Of a stretch of DNA of 64,000 nt, positions 27,366 through 35,827 are shown piece by piece (within the stretch, counting starts at the first letter, position 1; every line of letters starts with the position of its first letter). The notes beneath the pieces are model-generated. The model made no database searches and was not told the origin of the DNA. It was given only the letters and a program-made list of their open reading frames with translations. Source of the DNA: Microvirga ossetica (GTDB lineage: Bacteria > Pseudomonadota > Alphaproteobacteria > Rhizobiales > Beijerinckiaceae); the NCBI RefSeq assembly GCF_002741015.1, contig NZ_CP016616.1, forward strand, positions 1,883,501 through 1,947,500, written 5' to 3'. Made by a program: the position numbers and the translations under genes.

Positions 27366-27714
27366 TTTTTTTATATGAGAAGCCGTGCCGGCACAGGAAG
27401 CGCGAGAGCATCGCGGGAGCCGCAACGATCCCATGCTCAGTCAGCAGCCTTGCGGCCAGCTCGGGCATGGTGATGGCCGGCTCGGCCTCGACCGTCTGGA
27501 TCAAGAAGCTCTCATAGGGCACCAGCTTGCCGCGTCCGGGCGGACGGCCTTGCCGGGCCGGTGCCGGCGAGCCGAACCGCCGCTTCCGCTGCACCAGCTT
27601 GATGGCGAAACTCTCGCTGACGTCAAAGTGCTGGGCTGCCGCCCGGCAGGAATGACCTGCATCGACAAAGTCGGCGACGCGCACCCGCAGATCCAGGGAA
27701 TAGCAATGACCCAT
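27322..27714 (-). CDS. IS630 transposase, N-terminal frame (orfA)
   Basis: 130 residues in this frame. It begins [20 protein letters not shown] and has the helix-turn-helix of IS630 transposases ([20 protein letters not shown], then [18 protein letters not shown]). It binds the terminal repeats. The homologous frame ends at GFSYKK, at the run of seven A (27372-27366 on the minus strand); beyond that the reading moves by one base into the catalytic frame. The residues after the A-run in this frame ([13 protein letters not shown]) are out of homology. Confidence 0.85.
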   Translation of the reverse strand: MGHCYSLDLRVRVADFVDAGHSCRAAAQHFDVSESFAIKLVQRKRRFGSPAPARQGRPPGRGKLVPYESFLIQTVEAEPAITMPELAARLLTEHGIVAAPAMLSRFLCRHGFSYKKMPDGGGVRTRRCAG

Positions 27715-27860
27715 AATCCACCTCCCAGTCCAGGCAGTGAATCACAGCTCGGCCTCGCACAGAAGCCAGGAGTCTCATTTCCGGTCCGAGGCTCTAGCCA
27801 GCGCTCCTGCGGTGTCAGATGATGGCGATTGGAACAGCTCTGTTATTAGGTTTCGACCCT

Positions 27861-28226
27861 ATGCCAGCAACCCGAATTGACACACGCCGCGGTTGGATCG
27901 AGCCTCGCCGACGTGAGGTGGTCGAAGCGGTGCAACGCGCTTTGCAAACCGGCCTCGGGATTCGCGATCATGGATGCATCCGGCTGATGGAGCATGATGA
28001 CGGCGCCATGATCGCTCCACAGGGCAAGGGGCCGTCGTACGTTATGGTGGAAATCACCCTCTTTCCTGGCCGCTCACTGGAAATCAAGCGACGCCTCTAT
28101 GCAGCCCTCGTGGAGGAGCTCGGCGCGTTCGGAGTGCCTGCGAGCGACATCCAGACGGTCCTTATCGAGGTTGAGCCGGTGAATTGGGGTCTCCAGGGCA
28201 TTCCTGCCAGCGAAATCGGGCCGTAG
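27861..28226 (+). CDS. Tautomerase-family protein
   Basis: 121 residues from the ATG at 27861. The chain begins Met-Pro-Ala-Thr-Arg; after Met removal the N-terminal Pro would be the catalytic base of the 4-oxalocrotonate tautomerase/MIF superfamily. The later blocks ITLFPGRSLEIKRRLYAALV and DIQTVLIEVEPVNWGLQG match tautomerase strands and helices. Substrate unknown. The right end of IS630 is 66 bp upstream and points away, so the original promoter is probably displaced. The upstream extension of the frame to 27819 is not needed, because family members start at the Pro. Confidence 0.75.
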   Translation: MPATRIDTRRGWIEPRRREVVEAVQRALQTGLGIRDHGCIRLMEHDDGAMIAPQGKGPSYVMVEITLFPGRSLEIKRRLYAALVEELGAFGVPASDIQTVLIEVEPVNWGLQGIPASEIGP

Positions 28227-28259
28227 GATAAAATCGGCATCCGACACCAATGCCACGAC

Positions 28260-30188
28260 TCAGGCTCCATCGCGTGCTCCGACAAGCCCCCTCGCTCGCA
28301 GCACGTCCCCGATCTCGGTCAGGACCATGGGATCGTCGATGGTGGCGGGCGTCGACCACGCATCGCCATCGGCGATCTTCTTCATGGTGCCGCGCAGGAT
28401 CTTGCCGGACCGGGTCTTGGGCAGGCGCGCTACGGTGATCGCCAGCTTGAAGGCGGCCACCGGCCCGATCCTGTCGCGCACCAGGGCCACGAGTTCCGCC
28501 TCCACCTCTTCCGGCGGCCGGTCGATGCCGGATTTCAGCACCACGAAGCCGCACGGCACCTCGCCCTTCAGCGAATCCTTCACGCCGATCACGGCGCATT
28601 CTGCGACCGCCTGATGGGAGGCCAGCACCTCCTCCATGCCGCCGGTCGAGAGACGGTGGCCGGCGACGTTGATGATGTCGTCGGTGCGGCCCATCACCCA
28701 GATATAGCCGTCCTCGTCGAGATAGCCGGCATCCGAGGTGTTGTAGTAGCCGGGATAGACCGAGAGGTAGGATTCCTTGAACCGCTTGTCCGCCTGCCAG
28801 AGGGTCGGCAGCGCCCCGGGCGGCAGCGGCAGCTTGATGACGATGGCGCCCATGGTGTTGGGAGCGACAGGCTTGCCGCCTTCGTCCAGCACCTCGAGGG
28901 TATAGCCCGGCATCGCCACCGTGGGAGAGCCGTGCTTCACGGGGAGAGCTCCTAGTCCCAGCGGGTTGCCGGCCACCGGCCAGCCGGTCTCCGTCTGCCA
29001 CCAATGGTCGATGACGGGCACCCGGAGAATGTCCTCGGCCCATTTCACCGTATCGGGATCGGCGCGCTCGCCGGCGAGGAACAGGGCGCGGAACGAGGAG
29101 AGATCGTATGTCTTCAGGAGTTCCGCCTTCGGATCCTCCTTCTTGATGGCGCGAAAGGCCGTGGGCGCGGTGAACAGCGTCACGACCCCATGATCGGAGA
29201 TCACCCGCCAATAGGCGCCGGCATCGGGCGTGCCCACCGGCTTGCCCTCGTAGAGAACGGCCGTGCAGCCGTGGAGAAGCGGTCCGTAGACGATGTAGGA
29301 ATGGCCGACCACCCAGCCGACGTCCGAGGCGGCCCAGAACACCTCGCCCGGCTTCACGCCGAAGAAATGGCCCATGGACCATTTGAGCGCGACCATATGG
29401 CCGCCATTGTCGCGCACCACGCCCTTCGGAACGCCGGTCGTACCCGAGGTGTAGAGCACGTAGAGCGGATCGGTGGCCGCGACCGGCACGCATTCGGCCT
29501 TGCGTCCCTCGGCCCGCGCGGCGTCGACGGCGCTCGTCCAATCCCGGTCGCGGCCGTCGTTAAGCGCGCATGCGAGCTGCGGTCGCTGGAAGACGAGGCA
29601 GGCTTCCGGCTTCGAGGTGGAGAGCGTGATCGCCTCGTCGAGCAGCGGCTTGTAGGGGATGACCCGGGCGCCCTCGACGCCGCAGGAGGCGGAGAGGATG
29701 ACCTTCGGCTTGGCGTCGTCGATGCGGGTCGCGAGCTCCTTCGCCGCAAAGCCGCCGAAGACCACGGAATGGATCGCCCCGATGCGGGCGCAGGCCAGCA
29801 TCGCGAAGCTGGTCTCAGGGATCATCGGCATGTAGATGACGACGCGATCCCCTTTGACGACGCCCATCTCCTGCAGCACGGCGGCCAGCGTCGCCACCTC
29901 GTCCTGCAGCTCGGCATAGGTGATGCTGCGCTTCGTGTTGGTGACCGGGCTGTCGTAGATGATTGCCGCCTGGTCGCCGCGCGTGGCGACATGCCGGTCG
30001 ACCGCGTTGTAGCAAGTGTTGCACTCAGCCCCGACGAACCAGCGCCCATAGACGCCGGCTTGGCTGTCGAACACCTTGTCCGCCGGCCTGATCCAATCGA
30101 TATCCCACGCGGCCGCCTCCCAGAATCCCACGGGATCGGATTGCCATCCGGCATAGACCTCTCGATAGCGGCTTTGGGTCGATGGCAT
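28260..30188 (-). CDS. prpE: Propionate-CoA ligase
   Basis: 642 residues from the ATG at 30188, chosen over upstream starts because GGGGAG precedes it and the family begins SRYREVYAGWQSDPVGFW. ATP-dependent acyl-CoA synthetase: the AMP-binding signature YTSGTTGVPKGVVRDNGG, the WWQTETGWP block, GRTDDIINVAGHRLSTGGME, and the C-terminal catalytic and regulatory Lys in PKTRSGKILRG. Activates propionate (and usually acetate) to the CoA ester. The Lys in the RSGK motif is the site inactivated by Pat-type acetylation in homologues. Confidence 0.94.
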   Translation of the reverse strand: MPSTQSRYREVYAGWQSDPVGFWEAAAWDIDWIRPADKVFDSQAGVYGRWFVGAECNTCYNAVDRHVATRGDQAAIIYDSPVTNTKRSITYAELQDEVATLAAVLQEMGVVKGDRVVIYMPMIPETSFAMLACARIGAIHSVVFGGFAAKELATRIDDAKPKVILSASCGVEGARVIPYKPLLDEAITLSTSKPEACLVFQRPQLACALNDGRDRDWTSAVDAARAEGRKAECVPVAATDPLYVLYTSGTTGVPKGVVRDNGGHMVALKWSMGHFFGVKPGEVFWAASDVGWVVGHSYIVYGPLLHGCTAVLYEGKPVGTPDAGAYWRVISDHGVVTLFTAPTAFRAIKKEDPKAELLKTYDLSSFRALFLAGERADPDTVKWAEDILRVPVIDHWWQTETGWPVAGNPLGLGALPVKHGSPTVAMPGYTLEVLDEGGKPVAPNTMGAIVIKLPLPPGALPTLWQADKRFKESYLSVYPGYYNTSDAGYLDEDGYIWVMGRTDDIINVAGHRLSTGGMEEVLASHQAVAECAVIGVKDSLKGEVPCGFVVLKSGIDRPPEEVEAELVALVRDRIGPVAAFKLAITVARLPKTRSGKILRGTMKKIADGDAWSTPATIDDPMVLTEIGDVLRARGLVGARDGA

Positions 30189-30301
30189 GGCGCTCCCCGT
30201 TGCGTTCACTGCATGAGACTTCAAGAGCCTGCTGTGGTAGCAGGCCCCTAAGCCGTGGTCAGGCGCGACTTTCGGTGAGTCGACTTTCGGCGAGTGCATT
30301 C

Positions 30302-31060
30302 GTGATTACCGATCCTCTTTTCTACGCCGCCGCCGTTCCAGCGGTCATCCTGCTGGGGCTTGCCAAAGGCGGCTTCTCGGGCCTCGGCGCCCTCTCGCTG
30401 CCCCTGATGGCGCTCGTGGTATCGCCCGTGCAGGCGGCGGCTATCACCCTGCCGATCCTGATCGTCCAGGACGTTGTATCGGTCTGGGCCTATCGGCACA
30501 CCTGGGACCGCCACAACGTGATCATTCTGCTCCTCGGCGCCATCTCCGGCATCGTGACGGGCTATCTCCTGGCGGCCCAGGTCTCCGATGCAGCGGTCAA
30601 GCTGGCCGTCGGCCTGATCTCCGTGGCCTTCGCCGTCCGCCGCATGGTGGTGGAGCGCCGCAAAACCCCGCCGAAGCCTGCCCCGGCCGATGTGCCGCGC
30701 GGCATCTTCTGGGGCTGGGTGACGGGGTTCACCAGCATGGTCGCCCATGCGGGCGGACCGCCCTTCCAGATCTATGTCATGCCTCAGCGGCTGCCGCGGG
30801 ATATCTTCGTGGGCACAGGTGCGGTGCTCTTCGCCCTCGTCAACTGGATCAAGGTGCCGCCTTATCTGGCGCTCGGGCAGTTCACGGTCGAGAACATGGC
30901 AACGGCGGGCGCCCTGTTTCCAGTGGCTATCGCCTCCACCTGGGCCGGCGTGATGCTCGTGCGGCGCGTCTCGGGCCAGAGCTTCTACACGGCCGTCTAT
31001 GTGCTGCTGGTCCTGGTGGGGATAAAGCTTGTCTATGACGGCGCGGCCGCTTTGTTCTGA
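30302..31060 (+). CDS. TauE/SafE-family membrane transporter
   Basis: 252 residues, about eight hydrophobic helices. Marks: the first helix AVPAVILLGLAKGGFSGLGA, then SPVQAAAITLPILIVQDVVS, and the repeat-related second half with GFTSMVAHAGGPPFQIYVMP, the family motif that echoes the first half. TauE/SafE proteins export sulfite or sulfoacetate or handle other small anions; the substrate here is unknown. The GTG at 30302 is the best start given where the first helix lies. It diverges from prpE across about 113 bp. Confidence 0.85.
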   Translation: MITDPLFYAAAVPAVILLGLAKGGFSGLGALSLPLMALVVSPVQAAAITLPILIVQDVVSVWAYRHTWDRHNVIILLLGAISGIVTGYLLAAQVSDAAVKLAVGLISVAFAVRRMVVERRKTPPKPAPADVPRGIFWGWVTGFTSMVAHAGGPPFQIYVMPQRLPRDIFVGTGAVLFALVNWIKVPPYLALGQFTVENMATAGALFPVAIASTWAGVMLVRRVSGQSFYTAVYVLLVLVGIKLVYDGAAALF

Positions 31061-31073
31061 CCTCGCCAGCAAA

Positions 31074-31105
31074 AAGCCGTCGCCCCGGATGTGAAGCGAC
31101 GGCTT
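31074..31105 (-). terminator. Rho-independent terminator of the leftward DUF465 gene
   Basis: Stem AAGCCGTCGC / GCGACGGCTT. The T-run follows on the minus strand (GGCTTTTTGC), downstream of the DUF465 gene at 31138-31320; on the plus strand no T-run follows, though it may still act as a 3' barrier for the TauE gene. Confidence 0.8.
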
Positions 31106-31137
31106 CCTGGTGTGGGAATTCTCGAGGAACCTCGCGG

Positions 31138-31320
31138 CTAGTGCACCGCCGTTTCGGAGGTTCTCAGTCTTGCGATCTCGTCCTTGAGCTGAAGCTTCCT
31201 TCGCTTGAGTTCTGCCAGCCTCATGTCATCCATCGACGGTCTGTTAAGGGTATCCTGGATCTCGCGCTCGAGAGCCCGATGCTTCCGTTCCAGTTCCGTC
31301 AGGTGATTCTGCAGCGGCAT
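31138..31320 (-). CDS. DUF465 (YdcH-like) small protein
   Basis: 60 residues. Single helical hairpin typical of YdcH/DUF465: HLTELERKHRALEREIQDTL, then MDDMRLAELKRRKLQLKDEI. The ATG at 31320 has AGGAGGA just upstream; an open frame continues 150 bp further but lacks support. Function unknown; such proteins are abundant small cytoplasmic proteins in Proteobacteria. It is divergent from a second member of the same family 178 bp away. Confidence 0.85.
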   Translation of the reverse strand: MPLQNHLTELERKHRALEREIQDTLNRPSMDDMRLAELKRRKLQLKDEIARLRTSETAVH

Positions 31321-31498
31321 GTCAGTTCCTCCTATGTGTTTACTGACGGCGCAATTGTGCCAGCGAGAGTGTGGCGAGTCGAAGGCGAAATTCGAAGAAT
31401 CGACCATGGAAGATGCTTGCCCTCCACAGGCCCCGAGAGCATAATTCCGCCCCTCTTGCCCGGCGGCCGACAACGACCTGGCATCTTGGGTAGTTTAA

Positions 31499-31699
31499 AT
31501 GACCGAATTGGCTGAACTGGAAGCGGACTTGGCCCGCCTCAAGCAGGAACATCGCGATCTGGATATGGCGATCGACGCACTGGAGAGCATGGTTGCGGGG
31601 GATCAGCTGCAGGTCCAGCGTCTGAAGAAGCGCAAGCTCGCCCTGAAGGATGTGATCATCCGGCTCGAGGATCAGCTCACCCCCGACATCATTGCATAA
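31499..31699 (+). CDS. DUF465 (YdcH-like) small protein, second copy
   Basis: 66 residues: ELEADLARLKQEHRDLDMAI, then VQRLKKRKLALKDVIIRLED. It shares with its divergent neighbour the closing LKKRKL-LKD motif but little else, so the pair is an old duplication rather than a recent one. The ribosome site is weak (no clear GGAGG before 31499). It is followed within 25 bp by a MITE-like repeat. Confidence 0.82.
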   Translation: MTELAELEADLARLKQEHRDLDMAIDALESMVAGDQLQVQRLKKRKLALKDVIIRLEDQLTPDIIA

Positions 31700-31720
31700 G
31701 AAGCCTAGAGCATCAGAAGC

Positions 31721-31837
31721 CTAGAGCATCGGCCCCAAAAGTGGACCCACTTTTGGGATCCAATCCGATGCTCAGTCCATTAAGCGGCGCATCGTTCGGC
31801 GCGGAAAACCGGATCCACTTTTCCGCACGATGCGCTA
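31721..31837. repeat. Complete CTAG-ended MITE-like palindromic repeat (117 bp)
   Basis: Begins CTAGAGCATCGGCCCCAAAA and ends TTTTCCGCACGATGCGCTAG. Two sub-palindromes are seen (AAAAGTGGACCCACTTTT, and GCGGAAAACCGGATCC...). Just before it, AGAAGCCTAGAGCATC is duplicated in tandem (31700-31730). The copy at 50643-50757 matches it closely on the opposite strand. Confidence 0.85.
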
Positions 31838-31920
31838 GCCTTTTGCGGTGAACGGCCTTGCCTGCCCCGGGCGGCTTCGCTATTCCCGCTGGACATCAAG
31901 GCCTCATGCCGGAGCACGCC

Positions 31921-32412
31921 ATGACGGGAACCCCCATTGCCATCATCATGGGCAGCCAGTCCGACTGGGCCACCATGCGCCATGCCGCCGAGACCCTCGA
32001 CGCGCTCGGCATCGCCTACGATGCCCGCATCGTCTCCGCCCACCGCACCCCGGACCGGCTCTATGCCTTCGCCAGGAACGCCAAGGCGGAGGGTTTCCAG
32101 GTGATCATCGCCGGCGCAGGCGGCGCGGCCCACCTGCCCGGCATGACCGCTGCCATGACCCCCCTGCCCGTCTTCGGCGTGCCGGTGGAATCCAAGGCGC
32201 TGTCGGGCGAGGACAGCCTCCTCTCCATCGTTCAGATGCCGGCCGGCATTCCCGTCGGCACGCTCGCCATCGGTCGGGCGGGCGCCGTGAACGCAGCCCT
32301 TCTCGCCGCCGCCGTCCTCGCCCTGCACGATTCCGCCCTCAGCCAGCGCCTCGACGAGTGGCGCAAGCGCCAGAGCGACAGCGTGGCCGAGCGGCCCTCC
32401 AACGAAGGCTGA
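31921..32412 (+). CDS. purE: N5-carboxyaminoimidazole ribonucleotide mutase
   Basis: 163 residues. GSQSDWATM at the N-terminus, [13 protein letters not shown], and [13 protein letters not shown] are the class I PurE signatures. Moves the carboxyl group from N5 to C4 in purine synthesis, using the product of PurK. The ATG at 31921 has CCGGAG 6 nt upstream; a second ATG at 31906 is possible. It is followed 7 bp later by purK, the usual operon. Confidence 0.96.
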   Translation: MTGTPIAIIMGSQSDWATMRHAAETLDALGIAYDARIVSAHRTPDRLYAFARNAKAEGFQVIIAGAGGAAHLPGMTAAMTPLPVFGVPVESKALSGEDSLLSIVQMPAGIPVGTLAIGRAGAVNAALLAAAVLALHDSALSQRLDEWRKRQSDSVAERPSNEG

Positions 32413-32419
32413 CCACCCG

Positions 32420-33499
32420 ATGATCCGTCCCGGCTGCACCCTCGGTATCCTCGGCGGCGGACAGCTCGGCCGCATGATCGCCATGGCCGCCGCACAGCTG
32501 GGCCTGAAGGCCCACATCTATGCGCCGGAGGAAAACAGCCCGGCCTTCGAGGTGGCGACCGAAATCACCATCGCGGCTTACGAGGACGAGGCGAACCTGG
32601 TGCGCTTCGCCAAGGCGGTCGACGTGGTGACCTATGAGTTCGAGAACGTGCCGAGCGAGACCGCCTCGACCTTAAGCGCCCATGCCCTGCTCGCCCCCAA
32701 CGCCCAGGCGCTGGCCGTGTCGCAGGACCGGTTCCTGGAGAAGAGCTTCATCGCGGGCCTGGGCATCGACGTCGCTCCCTTCGAGACCTTTTCGGACGAG
32801 GCCGAGCTTGCTGCGGCGCTGGAGCGGATCGGCCGACCGGCCGTGCTCAAGACCCGGCGCTTCGGCTATGACGGCAAGGGACAGGTGATGATCCGGCCCG
32901 AGACCGACCCCGTTGCCGCCTGGGACGAGATCGGCCGCGCCGCCGCCATCCTCGAAGGCTTCGTGCCCTTCGAGCGCGAGGTTTCCGTGGTTGCCGCCCG
33001 CACAGCCTCCGGCGCCTTTGCCGCCTATGACCTGTGCGCCAACGAGCACCGCCACCACATCCTCGACACCACGCAGGTTCCGGCGGGCGTCTCGGATGCG
33101 ACGGAAGAGCAGGCCGTCGGAATCGCCCGGTCCATCGCCGAGGCGCTCGATTATGTCGGCGTCCTGGCGGTCGAGCTGTTCCTGGTGACCGCGGGCGGCG
33201 GTGAGCGCCTCGTGGTCAACGAGATCGCTCCGCGGGTGCACAATTCCGGCCACTGGACCTTGGGCGGCGCCGCGACCTCGCAGTTCGAGCAGCATGTGCG
33301 CGCCGTCTGCGGCTGGCCGCTCGGCGGGACGGCCCGGCTCGGCCGGGTCGAGATGAAGAACCTGATCGGGCACGATGCCGATGCCTGGGAGGAAATCCTG
33401 GCCGAGCCCGGGGCGCATCTGCACCTCTACGGCAAGGCCGAGGCCCGGGCGGGCCGCAAGATGGGACACGTCACGCGGGTTTTTCCGGAGAAGGGCTGA
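32420..33499 (+). CDS. purK: N5-carboxyaminoimidazole ribonucleotide synthase
   Basis: 359 residues. ATP-grasp enzyme: N-terminal LGILGGGQLGRMIAMAA, substrate-binding TYEFENVP, ATP-binding KTRRFGYDGKGQ, and the metal site VNEIAPRVHNSGHWT. Adds bicarbonate to AIR using ATP. Located immediately after purE. Confidence 0.96.
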   Translation: MIRPGCTLGILGGGQLGRMIAMAAAQLGLKAHIYAPEENSPAFEVATEITIAAYEDEANLVRFAKAVDVVTYEFENVPSETASTLSAHALLAPNAQALAVSQDRFLEKSFIAGLGIDVAPFETFSDEAELAAALERIGRPAVLKTRRFGYDGKGQVMIRPETDPVAAWDEIGRAAAILEGFVPFEREVSVVAARTASGAFAAYDLCANEHRHHILDTTQVPAGVSDATEEQAVGIARSIAEALDYVGVLAVELFLVTAGGGERLVVNEIAPRVHNSGHWTLGGAATSQFEQHVRAVCGWPLGGTARLGRVEMKNLIGHDADAWEEILAEPGAHLHLYGKAEARAGRKMGHVTRVFPEKG

Positions 33500-33666
33500 A
33501 CCTTTTCAAACCGGGGCCGTTGTCACACTTGACCGGCGCTTTTCTTGAAGGGCAACCCTGGACAGGCAAGGCTTCTTCTGGTATCGACGCCGGCCAGTGA
33601 GAGGTGCGCATGACGCGCCTCGTTGTTTTTTATCACAATCGAAACGGATCAAAACGAGGAATTCGC

Positions 33667-33900
33667 GTGCAGGTTCTTGTCCGGGATAACAACGTCGACC
33701 AGGCGCTCCGCGCTCTCAAGAAGAAGATGCAGCGTGAGGGCATCTTCCGCGAGATGAAGCTTCGCGGTCATTACGAGAAGCCGTCTGAGAAGAAGGCCCG
33801 CGAGAAGGCTGAGGCCGTTCGCCGCGCTCGCAAGCTGATCCGTAAGCGCATGCAGCGCGAAGGCCTGCTGCCTTCGAAGCCCCGCCCGACGACCCGCTAA
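33667..33900 (+). CDS. rpsU: 30S ribosomal protein S21 (bS21)
   Basis: 77 residues from the GTG at 33667, with GAGGA upstream. Begins [20 protein letters not shown] and ends with a basic helix ([20 protein letters not shown]). The rather long form with an Arg-rich tail is usual in Alphaproteobacteria. A longer open frame back to 33604 is not part of the family. A structured region follows (33931-34013). Confidence 0.95.
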   Translation: MQVLVRDNNVDQALRALKKKMQREGIFREMKLRGHYEKPSEKKAREKAEAVRRARKLIRKRMQREGLLPSKPRPTTR

Positions 33901-33930
33901 GCTCTTCTGAGCAAGCCTTTCTCAAGGCTG

Positions 33931-34013
33931 GCCTATCGGTTGTGAACCAGCGCCCTTCGCGTGAAGCGGGGCGCTGTTTGCATGTCTGGGGCTTGGCCTC
34001 CGAACCGATAGGC
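33931..34013 (+). terminator. Nested hairpin region downstream of rpsU (terminator or small RNA element)
   Basis: Inner stem CAGCGCCC...GGGGCGCTG (33948-33976) followed by TTT is a terminator candidate. It is enclosed by a perfect 11-bp inverted repeat, GCCTATCGGTT (33931-33941) and AACCGATAGGC (34003-34013). The whole 83 nt would fold as one stem with an internal hairpin. Confidence 0.5.
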
Positions 34014-34122
34014 AGGCCTCTTGCGCGGCAGCGCCTTTTTGATGCCTTGTTTCACGGCTGTTAAGGATTTCCCGCCAGAGTGCCGCTTCCTTGGTACGTG
34101 AGTAGATAAGCTGGAGACGAAG

Positions 34123-34980
34123 GTGTTCGCCCCATCGATTCGCCGTTTTGCCCCCTTGAGCCTGACCCTCGTCGCCCTCGGCCTTTCCGCCTGCAGCACC
34201 GTGGGCAGTGGCCCCGCCCAGCGCATCGCGGTGGTGGAAGAGGACACGCAGGGCACGAGCACCGTCAACATCTCCTCGCTCTCGGACGTGATCCAGCGCA
34301 ACCCGAACGATCCGGGCGCCTATAACACCCGCGGCGCGGCTTACGCCCGCGTCGGCAATTACAGCAGCGCCATGTCGGATTTCGGCAAGGCGGTACAGCT
34401 CGATCCCAATTACGCGCCAGCCTACACCAACCGGGCGCTCGCCCTGCGCCAGACGAACCGTAACGATCAGGCGCTGGCCGATTTCTCCCGCGCGATCCAG
34501 GCCGATCCGAACTACGGCCCGGCCTATATCGGCCGCGCCAACCTGTACCGGGCGCAGAACCAGTATCAGGAGGCGCTGAGCGACCTGAACATGGCGACTC
34601 GCCTCCTGCCCGAATCCGCCGAAGCGCTCCATTCCCGCGGCCTGCTCTACCAGCGCCAGGGCATGCACCCGCAGGCGATCCTGGATTTCGACGCCACCAT
34701 CGACCGCAACCCCTTCGTCGGCGCGCCTTACGCTGCCCGCGGCCAGAGCTTCGTGGCGACCAACCAGTTCGACAAGGCCATCGAGGACTTCAACGCAGCC
34801 CTCAACGTCGATGCCAAGGATGCCAATTCCTGGGCCTGGCGCGGCGTCGCCTACGAGCGCAAGGGCGACCGGCAGCAGGCGATCGAGAGCTACCAGCACG
34901 CGCTCGCCATCGACAACGGCAACAGCGTCGCCCGCCAGGGCTCGACCCGCCTCCAGGGCGGCGGCCTGTTCCGCTCTTGA
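34123..34980 (+). CDS. TPR-repeat lipoprotein
   Basis: 285 residues from a GTG with GGAG upstream. The N-terminus is a lipoprotein signal (SLTLVALGLSACSTVGSG; lipobox L-S-A-C, Cys about residue 24). At least six tetratricopeptide repeats follow, each with the AY-N-RG-AYA or AL-DF--AIQ-DPNY pattern. NlpI-like TPR lipoproteins act as scaffolds for peptidoglycan hydrolases and envelope assembly; that role is inferred. It stands alone between the structured rpsU trailer and repeat copy E. Confidence 0.88.
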   Translation: MFAPSIRRFAPLSLTLVALGLSACSTVGSGPAQRIAVVEEDTQGTSTVNISSLSDVIQRNPNDPGAYNTRGAAYARVGNYSSAMSDFGKAVQLDPNYAPAYTNRALALRQTNRNDQALADFSRAIQADPNYGPAYIGRANLYRAQNQYQEALSDLNMATRLLPESAEALHSRGLLYQRQGMHPQAILDFDATIDRNPFVGAPYAARGQSFVATNQFDKAIEDFNAALNVDAKDANSWAWRGVAYERKGDRQQAIESYQHALAIDNGNSVARQGSTRLQGGGLFRS

Positions 34981-35009
34981 GAGTCTGACTCGCAAAGCAC
35001 GGGAAACCC

Positions 35010-35116
35010 TCCTCCCCCTTGTGGGGAGGAGTTGGAGGTGGGGGTGTGAGCGATAGCCTATCAGGCTCCGGCGCCAACACCCCCACCCTTAATCCCTCCC
35101 CACAAGGGGGAGGGAG
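35010..35116. repeat. Long interspersed palindromic repeat, subfamily 2 (copy E)
   Basis: Arms CTCCCCCTTGTGGGGAGGAG and CCTCCCCACAAGGGGGAGGG. It is nearly identical to copy D at 8458-8571 across arms and middle, suggesting recent spread or conversion. It lies right after the TPR lipoprotein gene. Confidence 0.88.
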
Positions 35117-35147
35117 AACGCACCTGCGCCTCATCGAAAGACTTCTG

Positions 35148-35179
35148 GAAGCGCATGCGGACCTGCATGCGCTTCTTTT
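35148..35179 (+). terminator. Rho-independent terminator, TPR lipoprotein gene
   Basis: Perfect 11-bp stem GAAGCGCATGC / GCATGCGCTTC with a 6-nt loop and a following TTTT. Confidence 0.8.
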
Positions 35180-35259
35180 GTATGTGGAAAGCCTCGGGCT
35201 TCTCGATTGCTGAAAGCTGACGATAAAGCCGAGGAAATCAGGACGGCTTACCCGTCCCT

Positions 35260-35739
35260 TCACACGTCCTTCGACATGATCGACACGTAGGGCTCGAAGC
35301 CGAAGGCGCGATAGGTACGTTCGGCGCGCTCGTTGGCGACGAGGACGCCGATGAACAGGCGCTTCAGACCCGCTTCCTTCGTCAGGCGCTCGGCTTCGGC
35401 CAGCAGCATCTTGCCGATGCCGCGGCCGCGCCAGTCGTCATGCACGATCAGGTCCGTCACCGTGCCGTGGTTGCGCAGGCCGTCGGACACGTAGGCGGCA
35501 TCCTGATCGAGCGAGAAACCCATGACGCCGACGACGACCCCTTCCGTCTCCGCCAGGACGATGCGGCCGTTGCGCCGGGACAGGCGCTGCATCAGCTCGT
35601 CGTAATACTCCGCCGCCGCTCCGTAATCGCGCCGCCGGTCGCCGACGAGATCGGCTTCGAAGACGTTGAGCCGGTGGATCAGCTCGACGACCTTGTCCTT
35701 GTCGAAAGGAAGGGCGGTGCGGAGGGCGATGGACGACAT
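35260..35739 (-). CDS. GNAT-family N-acetyltransferase
   Basis: 159 residues. The acetyl-CoA loop is DDWRGRGIGKMLLAEAERL (R/Q-x-x-G-x-G/A), preceded by TVTDLIVHDD on strand 4 and followed by NERAERTYRAFGFEPY. The acceptor is unknown; the family includes RimI-like protein and small-molecule acetyltransferases. Single gene, convergent with the lipoprotein gene's terminator. Confidence 0.88.
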   Translation of the reverse strand: MSSIALRTALPFDKDKVVELIHRLNVFEADLVGDRRRDYGAAAEYYDELMQRLSRRNGRIVLAETEGVVVGVMGFSLDQDAAYVSDGLRNHGTVTDLIVHDDWRGRGIGKMLLAEAERLTKEAGLKRLFIGVLVANERAERTYRAFGFEPYVSIMSKDV

Positions 35740-35827
35740 GAGAGTATCCGGGTCAGAAGACGGCTTCTTAAATCAGTTTTTGCGCGGGCCGTCATGATGG
35801 TCGTTCATTGCCACTGTCGATCCCAAT

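Larger units (their letters stand above)
26744..27794 (-). mobile_element. IS630-family insertion sequence, about 1,051 bp
   Basis: Bounded by TA dinucleotides at 26742-26743 and 27795-27796, consistent with the TA duplication of this family; the restored target would read GCGCTAGCC, i.e. CTAG, the known IS630 preference. Termini are imperfect inverted repeats (left GAGCATCGGACGG, right read inward GAGCCTCGGACCGG). The content is two overlapping leftward reading frames encoding an N-terminal helix-turn-helix and a DD34E transposase. It is intact apart from the frame change, so potentially active. Confidence 0.88.

Noticed and set aside
26757..27714. IS630 transposase as a dead pseudogene
   Set aside because: The only disruption is at an A7 run, a common programmed slippage site, and all catalytic residues and both ends are intact.
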